The notes under the pieces: model-generated
Seen by the model: only the letters and a program-made list of their open reading frames with translations
What the model was told of the DNA's origin: nothing
The model's database searches: none
Source: Streptomyces rimosus
Lineage (GTDB): Bacteria; Actinomycetota; Actinomycetes; Streptomycetales; Streptomycetaceae
Direction: 5' to 3'
NCBI RefSeq assembly: GCF_008704655.1
Contig: NZ_CP023688.1
Location: forward strand, 1,984,001-2,048,000
Length of the DNA stretch: 64,000 nt
In this document: positions 1-8,134 of the stretch, piece by piece
How positions within the stretch are numbered: position 1 is the first letter of the stretch
Layout of the letters: every line of letters begins with the position of its first letter
Program-made: the position numbers and the translations under genes

Positions 1-1143
1 GACACCGATGACGGGCAGGCCGACACCGAGGTACATGATCACGTAGAAGCTGGAGATCACGTCGGCCCGGCGTTCGGCGGGGGCCGCCTGGTTGACCGCG
101 GTCAGGCCGCCCAGGAAGACCAGGCCCTGGCCGATGCCGGCGATCACGGTGGCGGCGAGCAGCAGGGGCAGCGAGGCGACGCCACCCGCGAGGGCGAGCA
201 GCACCAGCCCGGCGGCCAGCAGCGGGAGCCCCGCCAGCTCCAGGGCCCGCGCCGGCCTGCCGTAGCCGATCAGCTGGGCGAGGGCGGAGCAGGCCAGCAT
301 CAGGGCCACGGCCGCACCGCCCAGGAGCAGGTTGCCGCTGCCCGAGAGCGTGGCGACGTAGGTGGGCACGAGGGTCAGGAACAGCCCGATCACGGCGAAC
401 GCGAGGAACCCGGCCGTCCCGCTGGTCGCGAACACCGCCCGCATGGCGTGCGGGATTCCCGGCCGGCGGGGGCGCCACCGCTTGCCGGAGCGCGTCGCGG
501 GCAGCGCGAGGACGGCTGCCGCCGCGGGTATCAGCAGGGCGATCTCGATCGCGTAGGGCAGGACGTACGGCGCCGGGGCGTACTGGGCGAGCAGACCGGC
601 CAGCACGGGGCCGAGTCCCAGCCCGCCCACGGAGGCCACGGTGGAGACCAGCGCCGCCTTGCGGCGGTTGCCGGACGGTTCGAGCTCCGTCAGCGCCGCG
701 GTGAGCGATCCCGAGGCCGCTCCGATGGCGAGGCCCTGGAGCATACGGGCGGCGAACAGCCACCCCGTACCGTCGGCGAGGGCGAAGACCAGCGATCCCA
801 GTACGGCCACGGCCACCGCCGGCAGCAGCACCCTGCGATGGCCGACCGCGTCCGAGAGCGGGCCGGCGAGCAGCAGACAGGGGATCAGCACGGCCACGTA
901 TGCGGCGAAGATCAGCGTGACGACCAGCGGTGAGAACCCGAAGCGCGCCTCGTAGCCCCGGTACAGCGGCGTCGGCAGATTCGTGCCGGTCAGCAGGATC
1001 AGCAGCGTGTACGCGGCGCCCCAGAACCGCCATCGCCCGACGGACGAGGGCCGCCCGCCCGAGATCGTGTCCGGCGAGCCGGAAACGCGGGCACCGCGTG
1101 GCGGCCGACTGCCGGCCCGCGCTCCAAGGCGATCGATCGACAT
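1..1143 (-). CDS. MFS transporter (C-terminus cut by window edge)
   Basis: 381 codons are visible from an ATG at 1143, preceded by a good ribosome binding site (GGGGAGGA). After a roughly 38-residue polar N-terminus the protein is a run of hydrophobic helices, starting with a segment containing AAYTLLILLTGTNLPTPLY, with the loop motif GPLSDAVGHRR typical of the major facilitator superfamily between helices 2 and 3. About eleven transmembrane segments can be read before the frame runs off base 1. It is divergent from an ArsR-type repressor and shares its operator region, so it is probably an efflux pump controlled by that repressor. The substrate cannot be told from sequence. The family call is secure; the exporter role is inferred from the divergent repressor. 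Confidence 0.88.
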   Translation of the reverse strand, partial: MSIDRLGARAGSRPPRGARVSGSPDTISGGRPSSVGRWRFWGAAYTLLILLTGTNLPTPLYRGYEARFGFSPLVVTLIFAAYVAVLIPCLLLAGPLSDAVGHRRVLLPAVAVAVLGSLVFALADGTGWLFAARMLQGLAIGAASGSLTAALTELEPSGNRRKAALVSTVASVGGLGLGPVLAGLLAQYAPAPYVLPYAIEIALLIPAAAAVLALPATRSGKRWRPRRPGIPHAMRAVFATSGTAGFLAFAVIGLFLTLVPTYVATLSGSGNLLLGGAAVALMLACSALAQLIGYGRPARALELAGLPLLAAGLVLLALAGGVASLPLLLAATVIAGIGQGLVFLGGLTAVNQAAPAERRADVISSFYVIMYLGVGLPVIGV

Positions 1144-1161
1144 CGTTCCTCCCCAAGCATC

Positions 1162-1208
1162 ATGTTCGGAGCCGCCGAACATAGCAGATGTTCGGACCCC
1201 CCGAACAT
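1162..1208. promoter_or_regulatory. Tandem ArsR-type operators between MFS gene and arsR-like gene
   Basis: Two perfect inverted repeats of the form ATGTTCGG-N5-CCGAACAT lie at 1162-1182 and 1188-1208, 26 bases start to start (about two and a half helical turns). They fill the gap between the divergent start codons at 1143 and 1228 and overlap the predicted promoter of the repressor gene. The most likely ligand is the ArsR-family protein encoded at 1228-1572, which would then control both itself and the MFS gene. Confidence 0.8.
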
Positions 1209-1227
1209 GCTTGGGTATCCTGGAAGC
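1191..1227 (+). promoter_or_regulatory. Probable leaderless promoter of the arsR-like gene
   Basis: A TATCCT box at 1216-1221 sits six bases before the ATG at 1228, the spacing expected when transcription starts at the A of the ATG. A weak -35 (TTCGGA, 1191-1196) lies 19 bases upstream, inside the second operator. There is no Shine-Dalgarno sequence at a useful distance, which fits a leaderless mRNA. Confidence 0.5.
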
Positions 1228-1572
1228 ATGGCCAGCCGCACCGCGACCGAACTCGTCCACCCCGCCCGCGACCACCTGCGGTTCACCACCGTGCTGGCCG
1301 CCCTGAGCGACCCGGTCCGGCTGGCCATCGTCGCCCGCCTTGCCGACGCCGGACCCGACGGGGAACTGGCGTGCACGACCTTCGCGCTACCGGTCAGCAA
1401 GTCCACGCAAAGCGGCCACTTCAAAGTCCTGCGGGAAGCCGGCGTCATCCGCCAACGCGACGAGGGCACCCGGCGGCTGAACCAACTACGCCGGGACGAC
1501 CTCGACGCCCGCTTCCCCGGCCTGCTCGACCTCGCCATCCCGCAGGGGCGGGAGGTCGTCGCCGGCTGGTGA
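1228..1572 (+). CDS. ArsR-family winged-helix transcriptional regulator
   Basis: 114 residues, a normal length for an ArsR/SmtB repressor. The segment LAALSDPVRLAIVARLAD (about residues 27-44) is the standard first helix pair, SKSTQSGHFKVLREAGVI is the recognition helix with the family's S-x-H-x-x-x-L-x-x-AG pattern, and a basic wing follows (RQRDEGTRRLNQLR). No cysteine pair typical of metal sensing is present near the recognition helix, so it is more likely a non-metal or organic-ligand sensor. The start at 1228 was chosen because the family domain begins there and a further upstream ATG at 1162 lies inside the operator. It probably represses the divergent MFS gene and itself. Confidence 0.85.
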   Translation: MASRTATELVHPARDHLRFTTVLAALSDPVRLAIVARLADAGPDGELACTTFALPVSKSTQSGHFKVLREAGVIRQRDEGTRRLNQLRRDDLDARFPGLLDLAIPQGREVVAGW

Positions 1573-1768
1573 CCGAGTCCCTTTCCCTACTCGGGCAGGC
1601 GGCTTCCCCGCCCCCACAACTCCTCGGCGTGCTCGGCGAACCGTACGAGACCGTCTGCACCGCCGCCGACCGGCCACGACCTGTTCCGGCGTGTGGTCTC
1701 CGACCACGCAGGGGTGCCCCGGAGCGAGTAGCCGCCCGTCCGAAGCGGCAACCGGCGCGGGGCTCCCC

Positions 1769-2932
1769 TCAGTGCCGCCCCCGCCTCTTCGCATACGCGT
1801 ACAACCGGGCCTTGATATCGACCGGCGGCAGGAACTCGGCCCAGCGTTCGGGGTACTCGGCTGGGGGCGGGGTGTCGTCGTCTTCGGTGTCGTCGTCTTC
1901 TTCGTCGTCCGGGGTCGGGGGGTCGTCCGCCGCGGTGCTGCCCAGGCCGACGGCGGTGAGGGCGGCGCGCTGGGCGGCGGCCACCTCGCGGGCGCGGTGT
2001 TCTTTTTCGGCTCGGCCGGCAGCGGTGGCCACCGAGGGCCATACGCGGTCCAAAGCGGCGTTCATGGCGGCGCCCACCAGGACCGCGAAGGCGGAGACGC
2101 CGATCCACAGGAGGACGGCAACCGGTGCGGCGAGAGAGCCGTAGATGGTGGGGCCCTCGACGGTCTGGGTGAGGTAGACGCGCAGCAGCAGGCTGCCCAG
2201 TACCCACATGGCGAGGGCGACGACCGCGCCGGGGATATCCTCGCGCCAGGGTGAGCGTACGGGGACGGACACGTGGTAGAGGGTGGTGAGGAAGGCGACG
2301 GAGAGGATCAGGACGACGGGCCAGTACAGGATGCGGATGGCGGTCTCGCTCGCCGGCATCCAGCTGACGACGGTGTCCGGGCCGACCACCATCAGCGGCA
2401 GCGCCACCGCGCCGACGACCAGCGCGGCCAGGTAGAGCACGAAGGCCAGCAGCCGGGTCCGGACGATGCCGCGCCGCCCGTCCAGCCCGTACATGATCGT
2501 GATGGTGTCGACGAAGACGTTGACGGCGCGGGAGCCGGACCACAGGGCGATGGCGAAGCCGAGGGAGATGACGTCCGGGCGGCGGCCGGTGAAGATGTCG
2601 TCGAGCAGCGGCCGGGCGATCTCGTTGACGCCCTTGCTGGACAGCAGCGTGTCGGACGCGCTGAGGATGTTCTCGCGGATGTGGTCGATGGTCTCCTGGC
2701 CGATCCACGGCTCCATGTAGCCGAGCAGGCCGATGAAGCCGAGGAGCAGCGGCGGCAGCGACAGCAGGCAGAAGAACGCGGCCTCGGCGGCGAGTCCGGT
2801 GACGCGGTACTCCATGCAGGAGTTGACGGTGTCCTTCAGCAGCAGCCAGGCGAGGCGGCGTTTGGAGACGTTCCGGTACAGGACCCGGGCCCTGTGCAGA
2901 CGGCCGGACGGCCGCTGCGCTGCTTCTTTCAC
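1769..2932 (-). CDS. YihY/UPF0761-family inner-membrane protein
   Basis: 387 residues. About six membrane helices span residues 40-290, with family hallmarks: an early segment GLAAEAAFFCLLSLPPLLLG, the segment SLGFAIALWSGSRAVNVFVD and the late block GPTIYGSLAAPVAVLLWI. The family was once called ribonuclease BN, but its members are membrane proteins of unsettled function. The C-terminus is a charged cytoplasmic tail with a very acidic stretch (DDEEDDDTEDDD). The GTG start at 2932 follows a strong AAGGAGG (2941-2947 on the plus strand as CCTCCTT). The reading frame stays open far upstream, but that part is antisense to the aidB-like gene. Its start codon lies only 27 bases from the divergent aidB-like start. 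Confidence 0.85.
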   Translation of the reverse strand: MKEAAQRPSGRLHRARVLYRNVSKRRLAWLLLKDTVNSCMEYRVTGLAAEAAFFCLLSLPPLLLGFIGLLGYMEPWIGQETIDHIRENILSASDTLLSSKGVNEIARPLLDDIFTGRRPDVISLGFAIALWSGSRAVNVFVDTITIMYGLDGRRGIVRTRLLAFVLYLAALVVGAVALPLMVVGPDTVVSWMPASETAIRILYWPVVLILSVAFLTTLYHVSVPVRSPWREDIPGAVVALAMWVLGSLLLRVYLTQTVEGPTIYGSLAAPVAVLLWIGVSAFAVLVGAAMNAALDRVWPSVATAAGRAEKEHRAREVAAAQRAALTAVGLGSTAADDPPTPDDEEDDDTEDDDTPPPAEYPERWAEFLPPVDIKARLYAYAKRRGRH

Positions 2933-2959
2933 TGGCTGCACCTCCTTACCGTATCTGTC

Positions 2960-4612
2960 ATGGCAGCCACCACTCATACGGTCACGAACCAGCCTCCGCC
3001 GCTGGTCGGGTACGACGTCTTCGCCGCCGACGCGGCGCTCGCCGAGGGCGTCGGGCGGCACGTCCCGCCCGCTCTGCTGGAGGAGGTACGAGGTGAGCTG
3101 GGCGAGCTGGGCCGCGCGGCGGGCTCCGCGCACGCGCAGCGCTGGGGCGCGCTGGCCAACGAGCAGCCACCCGTCCTGCGTACCCACGACCGCTACGGGC
3201 ACCGGGTGGACGAGGTGGAGTTCCACCCGGCGTGGCACCGGCTGCTGGGGCACGCCGTCTCCGCCGGGCTGACCGACGCCTGGTCGCGGCCGGCCGGACA
3301 CGTACGGCGTACGGCCGGGTTCCTGGTGTGGACGCAGGCCGAGGCGGGCCACGGCTGTCCGCTGTCGATGACGCACGCGGCGGTGCCGGCGCTGCGTGCC
3401 GACCCGGCGCTGGCGGCGGAGTGGGAGCCGCTGCTGACCTCGCGGGTGTACGAGCCGGGGCTGCGGCCGGTGGCGGAGAAACCGGGCGCGCTGGCCGGGA
3501 TGGCGATGACGGAGAAACAGGGCGGGAGTGACGTACGGGCGACCACGACCGTCGCCGAGTCCCTGTCCTCCGACGGCGAGTATGTGCTGACGGGGCACAA
3601 GTGGTTCTGTTCGGCGCCGATGTCGGACGCGTTCCTGGTGCTGGCGCGGACGTCCGGGGACGAGGGCGAGCTCTCGTGTTTTCTGCTGCCGCGGGTGCTG
3701 CCGGACGGCAGCCGCAACTCCTTCCGCATCCAGCGGCTGAAGGACAAGCTCGGCAACCGCTCGAACGCGTCGGCCGAGGTCGAGTTCGACGGCACCACCT
3801 GGGCGCGGCGGGTCGGCGAGGAGGGGCGCGGGGTGGCGACGATCATCGAGATGGTCGCGGCGACCCGGCTGGACTGTGTGACGGGGTCGGCGGCGGTGAT
3901 GCGGCAGGCGGTGGCGCAGGCGCTGCACCACACCGCGTACCGGCAGGCGTTCGGCAGGCCGCTGGCGGACCAGCCGCTGATGCGCAACGTCCTGGCGGAC
4001 CTGGCGCTGGAGTCCGAGGCGGCGACGGCGCTGGCGCTGCGGCTGGCGGCGGCGTACGACGCGGACACCGAGCAGGAGCGCGCCTTCCTGCGGATGGCGG
4101 TCCCGGCGGCCAAGTACTGGGTCACCAAGCGCTGCACCCCGGTGGCCGCCGAGGCGCTGGAGTGCCTGGGCGGCAACGGTTACGTGGAGGAGTCCGGCAT
4201 GCCGCGGCTGCTGCGCGAGTCGCCGCTGAACTCCGTCTGGGAGGGGTCGGGCAATATCCAGGCCCTGGATGTGCTGCGGGCGCTGCGCCGCGAACCGGCG
4301 GCGCTGCACGCGTTCCTGACGGAGATCGGTACGGCACGGGGCGCCGACCACCGCCTGGACGCCGCGATCAAGGAGATGCTCACCGAACTGGCCGACCTGG
4401 AGGGCATCGAGGCCCGCGCCCGGCGGCTGGCGGAGCGGATGGCGCTGGTGCTGCAGGGTTCGCTGCTGGTCCGGTACGCACCGCCCGAGGTCGCCGACGC
4501 GTTCTGCGCCTCACGCCTGGGCACCGACCACGGCGCCTCGTTCGGCACCCTGCCGCCCACGCTCGGCCTGCGCGCCATCGTGGAACGGGCGCGGCCGGTG
4601 GTGGACGGCTGA
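2960..4612 (+). CDS. aidB: AidB-like acyl-CoA dehydrogenase
   Basis: 550 residues, close to E. coli AidB (about 540), with matching landmarks throughout: the N-terminal THTVTNQPPPL, the flavin-site motif MTEKQGGSD at residues 183-191, GHKWF, RLKDKLGNRSNAS, and the C-terminal WEGSGN (residues 427-432). AidB proteins are FAD-containing acyl-CoA dehydrogenase homologues linked to protection from alkylating agents. The E. coli protein binds DNA and its enzymatic role is debated. The ATG at 2960 matches the family's N-terminus but has no ribosome binding site. A TACCGT box at 2947-2952, seven bases before it, suggests a leaderless transcript. Nothing nearby belongs to the Ada/AlkB alkylation response, so that regulation cannot be assumed. 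Confidence 0.9.
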   Translation: MAATTHTVTNQPPPLVGYDVFAADAALAEGVGRHVPPALLEEVRGELGELGRAAGSAHAQRWGALANEQPPVLRTHDRYGHRVDEVEFHPAWHRLLGHAVSAGLTDAWSRPAGHVRRTAGFLVWTQAEAGHGCPLSMTHAAVPALRADPALAAEWEPLLTSRVYEPGLRPVAEKPGALAGMAMTEKQGGSDVRATTTVAESLSSDGEYVLTGHKWFCSAPMSDAFLVLARTSGDEGELSCFLLPRVLPDGSRNSFRIQRLKDKLGNRSNASAEVEFDGTTWARRVGEEGRGVATIIEMVAATRLDCVTGSAAVMRQAVAQALHHTAYRQAFGRPLADQPLMRNVLADLALESEAATALALRLAAAYDADTEQERAFLRMAVPAAKYWVTKRCTPVAAEALECLGGNGYVEESGMPRLLRESPLNSVWEGSGNIQALDVLRALRREPAALHAFLTEIGTARGADHRLDAAIKEMLTELADLEGIEARARRLAERMALVLQGSLLVRYAPPEVADAFCASRLGTDHGASFGTLPPTLGLRAIVERARPVVDG

Positions 4613-4680
4613 GGAGGAGGAAGGACGGGCGGGGTGTCCTCGCCGCCGCAAGCCCGGGCAGCCCGGAAAAGCCGGAAAGT

Positions 4681-4736
4681 GCGGTGGCGGACCTCGTTCC
4701 CTGAAGAGGGGGGTGGGGTCCGAGGTCCGCCACCGC
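4681..4736 (+). terminator. Long stem-loop downstream of aidB-like gene
   Basis: A perfect 16-base inverted repeat, GCGGTGGCGGACCTCG at 4681-4696 and its complement at 4721-4736, encloses a 24-base loop and is followed by GTTT. Its place about 70 bases after the stop codon suggests transcription termination or 3' end stabilisation. Confidence 0.65.
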
Positions 4737-4741
4737 GTTTG

Positions 4742-4779
4742 CGGGAAGCGGTGCCGCGCCGACCCGGCACCGCTTCCCG
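4742..4779 (+). terminator. Second stem-loop downstream of aidB-like gene
   Basis: A 15-base perfect stem (CGGGAAGCGGTGCCG at 4742-4756, complement at 4765-4779) with an 8-base loop. It lies five bases after the first hairpin and is followed directly by a smaller one (CCGGCTC/GAGCCGG, 4788-4804, three-base loop). It could act with the first as a tandem terminator. Confidence 0.6.
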
Positions 4780-5080
4780 GACTCGGACCGGCTCTCGGAG
4801 CCGGCCCTCAGGGCCTGTTCCCGCCCCTGCGTGCGGCGTCCCGGCCGCCACGGCGAGGTCCGCGGCCGCGGCCGCCGGAAGGTGACGGCATCCGGCGGCC
4901 GGCGCCGGGGCGCCGGCGGCGGAGCGGGACGCCGCGGGGCCGCGCGGGGTGCGCGGCGCGGGCCGTACGGGCGCCGTGTGCCGCATCGGCCACGACAATG
5001 TGAGGAGTGCTGTTCACCATGGCGCTGCCCCCTCTCCGTACTGCCGGTCACCTTCCTCGCCCCCGTCATACGCCACAACA

Positions 5081-5105
5081 GTTGCAGCCCGTTGCAACCA
5101 ATTGG
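5081..5105. promoter_or_regulatory. Repeat/palindrome candidate operator upstream of GAF regulator
   Basis: GTTGCA at 5081-5086 is repeated as the palindrome GTTGCAAC at 5091-5098, followed by a second palindrome CCAATTGG at 5098-5105. The block stands out from the surrounding GC-rich DNA and is about 77 bases before the GTG at 5182. Autoregulation by the downstream protein is an inference. Confidence 0.35.
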
Positions 5106-5181
5106 CGCAATCCCCCGTTCGGACCGGCCCGGTGACGGCACCATGGGCGCAACCGCGGACAGTGCACTACGGAGAGACAGC

Positions 5182-6462
5182 GTGAGCGACAGACCGATCG
5201 ACATGGGTATCTGGTCGGCCCAGGAGATACGCGCGACGACGCGCCGGCTCGCCTCGGTCCGCGAGGCCGCGCTGTGCGGTGAGCGGACGGCCACCGCGCC
5301 CCGCGCGGTGATCTGCGAGTCGTGGCGCCGGGCGCTCGGCTCCGGCGTCGATCCCGACCGGGACCGCAGGGAGCGCCCGCTGACCGTGGAGGAGCTGGAG
5401 CACCGGCGGCACAGTTCGCAGCTCGCGTCGCTGCTGCCGCTGTTCAACAGCGGTCTGCTGCCGGCCGTCGACGCCGCCCAGCAGATCATGGTCGTCGCGG
5501 ACGGCGAGGGTCGGGTGCTGTGGCGGGAGGGCTGCGCCGCGGTACGGCGGATGGCCGACCGGCACGGCTTCGACAAGGGCGCGGACTGGACCGAGGACGT
5601 CGTCGGCACCAACGCCATCGGGACCGCGCTGGTGGCCCGCCGCCCCGTCCTGGTGCACACCACCGAGCACTTCGTACGCACCCACCACCAGTGGACGTGC
5701 GCCGCCGCGCCGCTCCACGACCCGCGCGACGGGCGGCTGCTGGGCATCGTGGACGTCAGCGGCCCGGCGCACACCTTCCACCCCACGGTCCTGTCGCTGG
5801 TCACCGCGGTGGCCCGGCTCGCGGAGGGCGAGCTGCGCGAGCGGCACCACGGCGCGCTGGACCGGCTGCGGGCGAGCGCCGCCCCCGTACTGGCCCGGCT
5901 CGGCGGGCAGGCACTGGCCGTCGACAAGGACGGCTGGACGGCCGCGGTGACCGGGCTGGCCCCGCCGGACCGGGTCGCGCTCCCCAAGTCCCCCGAGGCC
6001 GGGCCGCTGTGGCTGCCGCGCTACGGCATGTGCACGCTGGAGCCGCTGCCCGGCGGCTGGCTGATCCGCGTCGGCGCGCCACCGGGCGACGAGCCCCGGC
6101 CCAGCCGGGTGCTGCTGGACCTCAGCAGCCGCGCCCGGCCCGCGGTCACGGTCACCGGCCCGGCGGGCAGCTGGTCGCACGAGCTGAGCCCGCGCCACGC
6201 CGAGGTGCTGTTCGTGCTGGCGCACCGGCCGCAGGGGCGCAGCGCCGCCGACCTGGCGCAGGATCTGTTCGGGGACCGCGGCCGTACGGTGACGGTACGG
6301 GCCGAACTGTCGCGGCTGCGCCGCCACCTCGCGAGTGTGCTGGCGCACCGCCCGTACCGCTTCGCCGACGGGGTGGACGTGGAGCTGCGCCTGCCGCCGC
6401 GCCCGGTGGACCTGCTGCCGCACTCGACGGCACCGGCGGTGGTGGCGGCGCGGAGCGGGTGA
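5182..6462 (+). CDS. GAF-domain transcriptional regulator (AcoR-like N-terminus, no AAA+ domain)
   Basis: 426 residues. A GAF sensor domain covers roughly residues 85-215, with the AcoR-family signature TEDVVGTNAIGTALVARRPV followed by HTTEHFVRTHHQWTCAAAPLHDPRDG. The sigma-54 AAA+ module of true AcoR proteins is absent. The C-terminal third (about residues 320-400) looks like a winged helix, with LSPRHAEVLFVLAHRPQGRS and VRAELSRLRRHL. Actinobacterial proteins of this layout commonly control alcohol, aldehyde or acetoin metabolism, but no aldehyde dehydrogenase is next to it here. The GTG at 5182 is preceded by GGAGAG at 5171-5176. Upstream, the GTTGCA repeats at 5081-5105 may be its operator. 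Confidence 0.82.
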   Translation: MSDRPIDMGIWSAQEIRATTRRLASVREAALCGERTATAPRAVICESWRRALGSGVDPDRDRRERPLTVEELEHRRHSSQLASLLPLFNSGLLPAVDAAQQIMVVADGEGRVLWREGCAAVRRMADRHGFDKGADWTEDVVGTNAIGTALVARRPVLVHTTEHFVRTHHQWTCAAAPLHDPRDGRLLGIVDVSGPAHTFHPTVLSLVTAVARLAEGELRERHHGALDRLRASAAPVLARLGGQALAVDKDGWTAAVTGLAPPDRVALPKSPEAGPLWLPRYGMCTLEPLPGGWLIRVGAPPGDEPRPSRVLLDLSSRARPAVTVTGPAGSWSHELSPRHAEVLFVLAHRPQGRSAADLAQDLFGDRGRTVTVRAELSRLRRHLASVLAHRPYRFADGVDVELRLPPRPVDLLPHSTAPAVVAARSG

Positions 6463-6688
6463 CCGTGGTGCGGCGGCCGGATCGCGGGGGGTCCGGCCCA
6501 CGCACCGTCCGCCCCATAAATACGATGCGGCCCCGCGCACCCCTCGGGTATCCTCACCTCGCTTCGAACATCAGCTCCCCAGGAGGACGTCGCAGAACGG
6601 GAGCGACCCACGCCACGGCGCGCGTGCGGCCAAGTGAGCGGGCGACACGACATCTCGCGATCGACCCTGCCCTCCTGGAGGACCTGTC

Positions 6689-7540
6689 ATGTCTGTCGGC
6701 CTCGGCCTGCCCATCGGCGACCCCGCGACCCTGCTGACCTGGGCCCGGCGCGCCGACGCCGCCCCGTTCCGCAGCATCGCGCTGCTCGACCGGCTGGCGT
6801 ACGGCAACCCCGAACCGCTGATCACCCTGGCCGCCCTCGCCGGCGCCACCTCCCGTGTCCGGCTGCAGACCGAGGTGCTGCTCGCGCCGCTGCACCGCAC
6901 CGCGCTGCTCGCCAAGCAGGCCGCCACCCTCGACCTGCTGTCCGGCGCCCGCTTCACGCTCGGCATCGGGCTGGGCGGGCGCGCGGACGACTACGCGGCC
7001 GTGGGCGTCGACAAGCGCACCCGCGGCCGGCGGCTGGACGGCCAGATGGCCCGGCTGCGGTCCGTATGGGCCGGTGAGCCGTACGGCGCGGACGTCGGCC
7101 CGATCGGCCCGGCCCCGGCCCGTCCCGGCGGCCCGGAGATCCTGTTCGGCGGCTTCGTGCCGGCCGTGATCCGGCGGGTGGCCCGCTGGGGCGACGGCTT
7201 CCTCGGCGCGGCGCTGCCCGCCCCGCTGATGGACGGGCTGTTCCGCAAGGTGGAGGCGGCCTGGGACGAGGCGGGGCGGCCCGGCCGTCCGCGGCTGGTG
7301 GCCCAGGTGAACGTGGCGCTCGGCCCGGAGGCCGTCCTCGACGAGGCCCGGCGCGAGGCCCGCGCGTACTACGGCCCGTCCGAGTACACCGACCACGTCG
7401 TCAACGGCCTGCTCACCACGGAACGGCAGCTCCTCGACACGGTGACCGCCTTCCGCGCCATCGGCGCCGACGAGGTCATGCTCTACTGCTGGGCCACCGA
7501 CCCGGACCAGGTGGACCGCATCGCGGACGCGGTGCTGTGA
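6689..7540 (+). CDS. LLM-class flavin-dependent oxidoreductase
   Basis: 283 residues with the bacterial-luciferase-like TIM barrel pattern: an N-terminal GLGLPIGDPATLLTWARRAD, the beta-strand block LITLAALAGATSRVRLQTEVLLAPLHRTALLAKQAATLD and GARFTLGIGLGG, where the last glycines contact the flavin in relatives. It is somewhat shorter than F420- or FMN-dependent members of about 300-350 residues. The substrate is unknown and either cofactor is possible. The ATG follows GGAGGACCTGTC. A 226-base gap separates it from the GAF regulator and includes a TATCCT box near 6550, so it probably has its own promoter. A hairpin terminator follows. Confidence 0.82.
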   Translation: MSVGLGLPIGDPATLLTWARRADAAPFRSIALLDRLAYGNPEPLITLAALAGATSRVRLQTEVLLAPLHRTALLAKQAATLDLLSGARFTLGIGLGGRADDYAAVGVDKRTRGRRLDGQMARLRSVWAGEPYGADVGPIGPAPARPGGPEILFGGFVPAVIRRVARWGDGFLGAALPAPLMDGLFRKVEAAWDEAGRPGRPRLVAQVNVALGPEAVLDEARREARAYYGPSEYTDHVVNGLLTTERQLLDTVTAFRAIGADEVMLYCWATDPDQVDRIADAVL

Positions 7541-7545
7541 TCCGG

Positions 7546-7578
7546 CCGGGCCGCACGGGGGGATTCCGTGCGGCCCGG
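7546..7578. terminator. Bidirectional hairpin terminator
   Basis: CCGGGCCGCACGG at 7546-7558 pairs perfectly with 7566-7578 across a 7-base loop. It sits in the 44-base gap between two convergent genes, as expected for a shared terminator. Confidence 0.8.
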
Positions 7579-7584
7579 GCCCGG

Positions 7585-8025
7585 TCAGCCGAGAGCAGGG
7601 TTCGCAAGGTCCAGCGTCAGCCGGTTTCCCCAGTCGTTGGTGAACACGGCGTGCATGCCCTCGTACCTCACCCCGACGAACGGGTTGGAGCGGACCATGA
7701 CGGCGACCCACCGCAACGAGCGGCTGGCGTCGAGACGGGCGAGGTGGCCGATGTTGCCCATCCCGCTCCCACCTCCGGTGAGCCACCCCGTCCCGTCCGG
7801 CAGCGGGCTCTCGAAGTAGGTGTCGGCCTCGGCGGTGCCGTGTTCCTCAATGTCCTGAGCGACATGGAACGGTCCCCCGGTACGGAACGGAATCGGCTGC
7901 CCGGCGTCCGGGTGGTACGCCCCCGGACCCTCGACGTACACCTCCGATCCGGTGTCATCCGAGCGGTACAGCCCGTCGCGGAACGGCATCTTCCCTGCGT
8001 CCCACAGCTCCTCGACCAGTCCCAT
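7585..8025 (-). CDS. Hypothetical protein
   Basis: 146 residues from the ATG at 8025, which has GAGGGG upstream; an in-frame ATG six codons earlier (8043) is less well placed. The protein has no signal peptide or membrane helix. It is rich in aromatic and acidic residues, with segments such as VEELWDAGKMPFRDGLYRS, a glycine-rich WLTGGGSGMGN, and a C-terminal FTNDWGNRLTLDLANPALG. The soluble acidic character would suit a small cytoplasmic or immunity-type protein, but I do not recognise a family. It is convergent with the LLM oxidoreductase gene and divergent from the GNAT gene. Confidence 0.7.
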   Translation of the reverse strand: MGLVEELWDAGKMPFRDGLYRSDDTGSEVYVEGPGAYHPDAGQPIPFRTGGPFHVAQDIEEHGTAEADTYFESPLPDGTGWLTGGGSGMGNIGHLARLDASRSLRWVAVMVRSNPFVGVRYEGMHAVFTNDWGNRLTLDLANPALG

Positions 8026-8134
8026 GACCCACCCCTCGCCCATTCGGCATGCCCGCCACGGGCCCGCGGGCGCTGATCATAGAACGCACCGGGGCCAGAA
8101 GCGTGCAGGCGGCCCCCTGTGATCTCCTGCCCCC

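Larger units (their letters stand above)
4613..5181. other. Non-coding interval with hairpins, ahead of the GAF regulator
   Basis: 569 bases without a gene I can support. The first 190 bases hold three consecutive stem-loops (listed separately). The middle is extremely GC-rich with short GGCGCC/CCGGCG palindromes. The last 100 bases turn less GC-rich and carry GTTGCA repeats upstream of the regulator. A 70-codon frame on the minus strand (4808-5020) is possible but was not accepted. Confidence 0.6.

Noticed and set aside
1573..1768. Possible small gene between the arsR-like gene and the YihY gene
   Set aside because: No frame with a start site and sensible composition; treated as a convergent spacer.
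2933..4351. Upstream extension of the YihY frame to 860 residues
   Set aside because: The extension is antisense to the aidB-like gene and the GTG at 2932 has an excellent ribosome binding site.
4808..5020. A 70-codon minus-strand frame (MVNSTPHIVVADAAHG...) with a GGAGAGGGGG ribosome site
   Set aside because: After 20 residues it becomes Arg/Pro/Gly-rich with no recognisable fold and runs into the hairpin-rich region; not distinguishable from chance in such GC-rich DNA.
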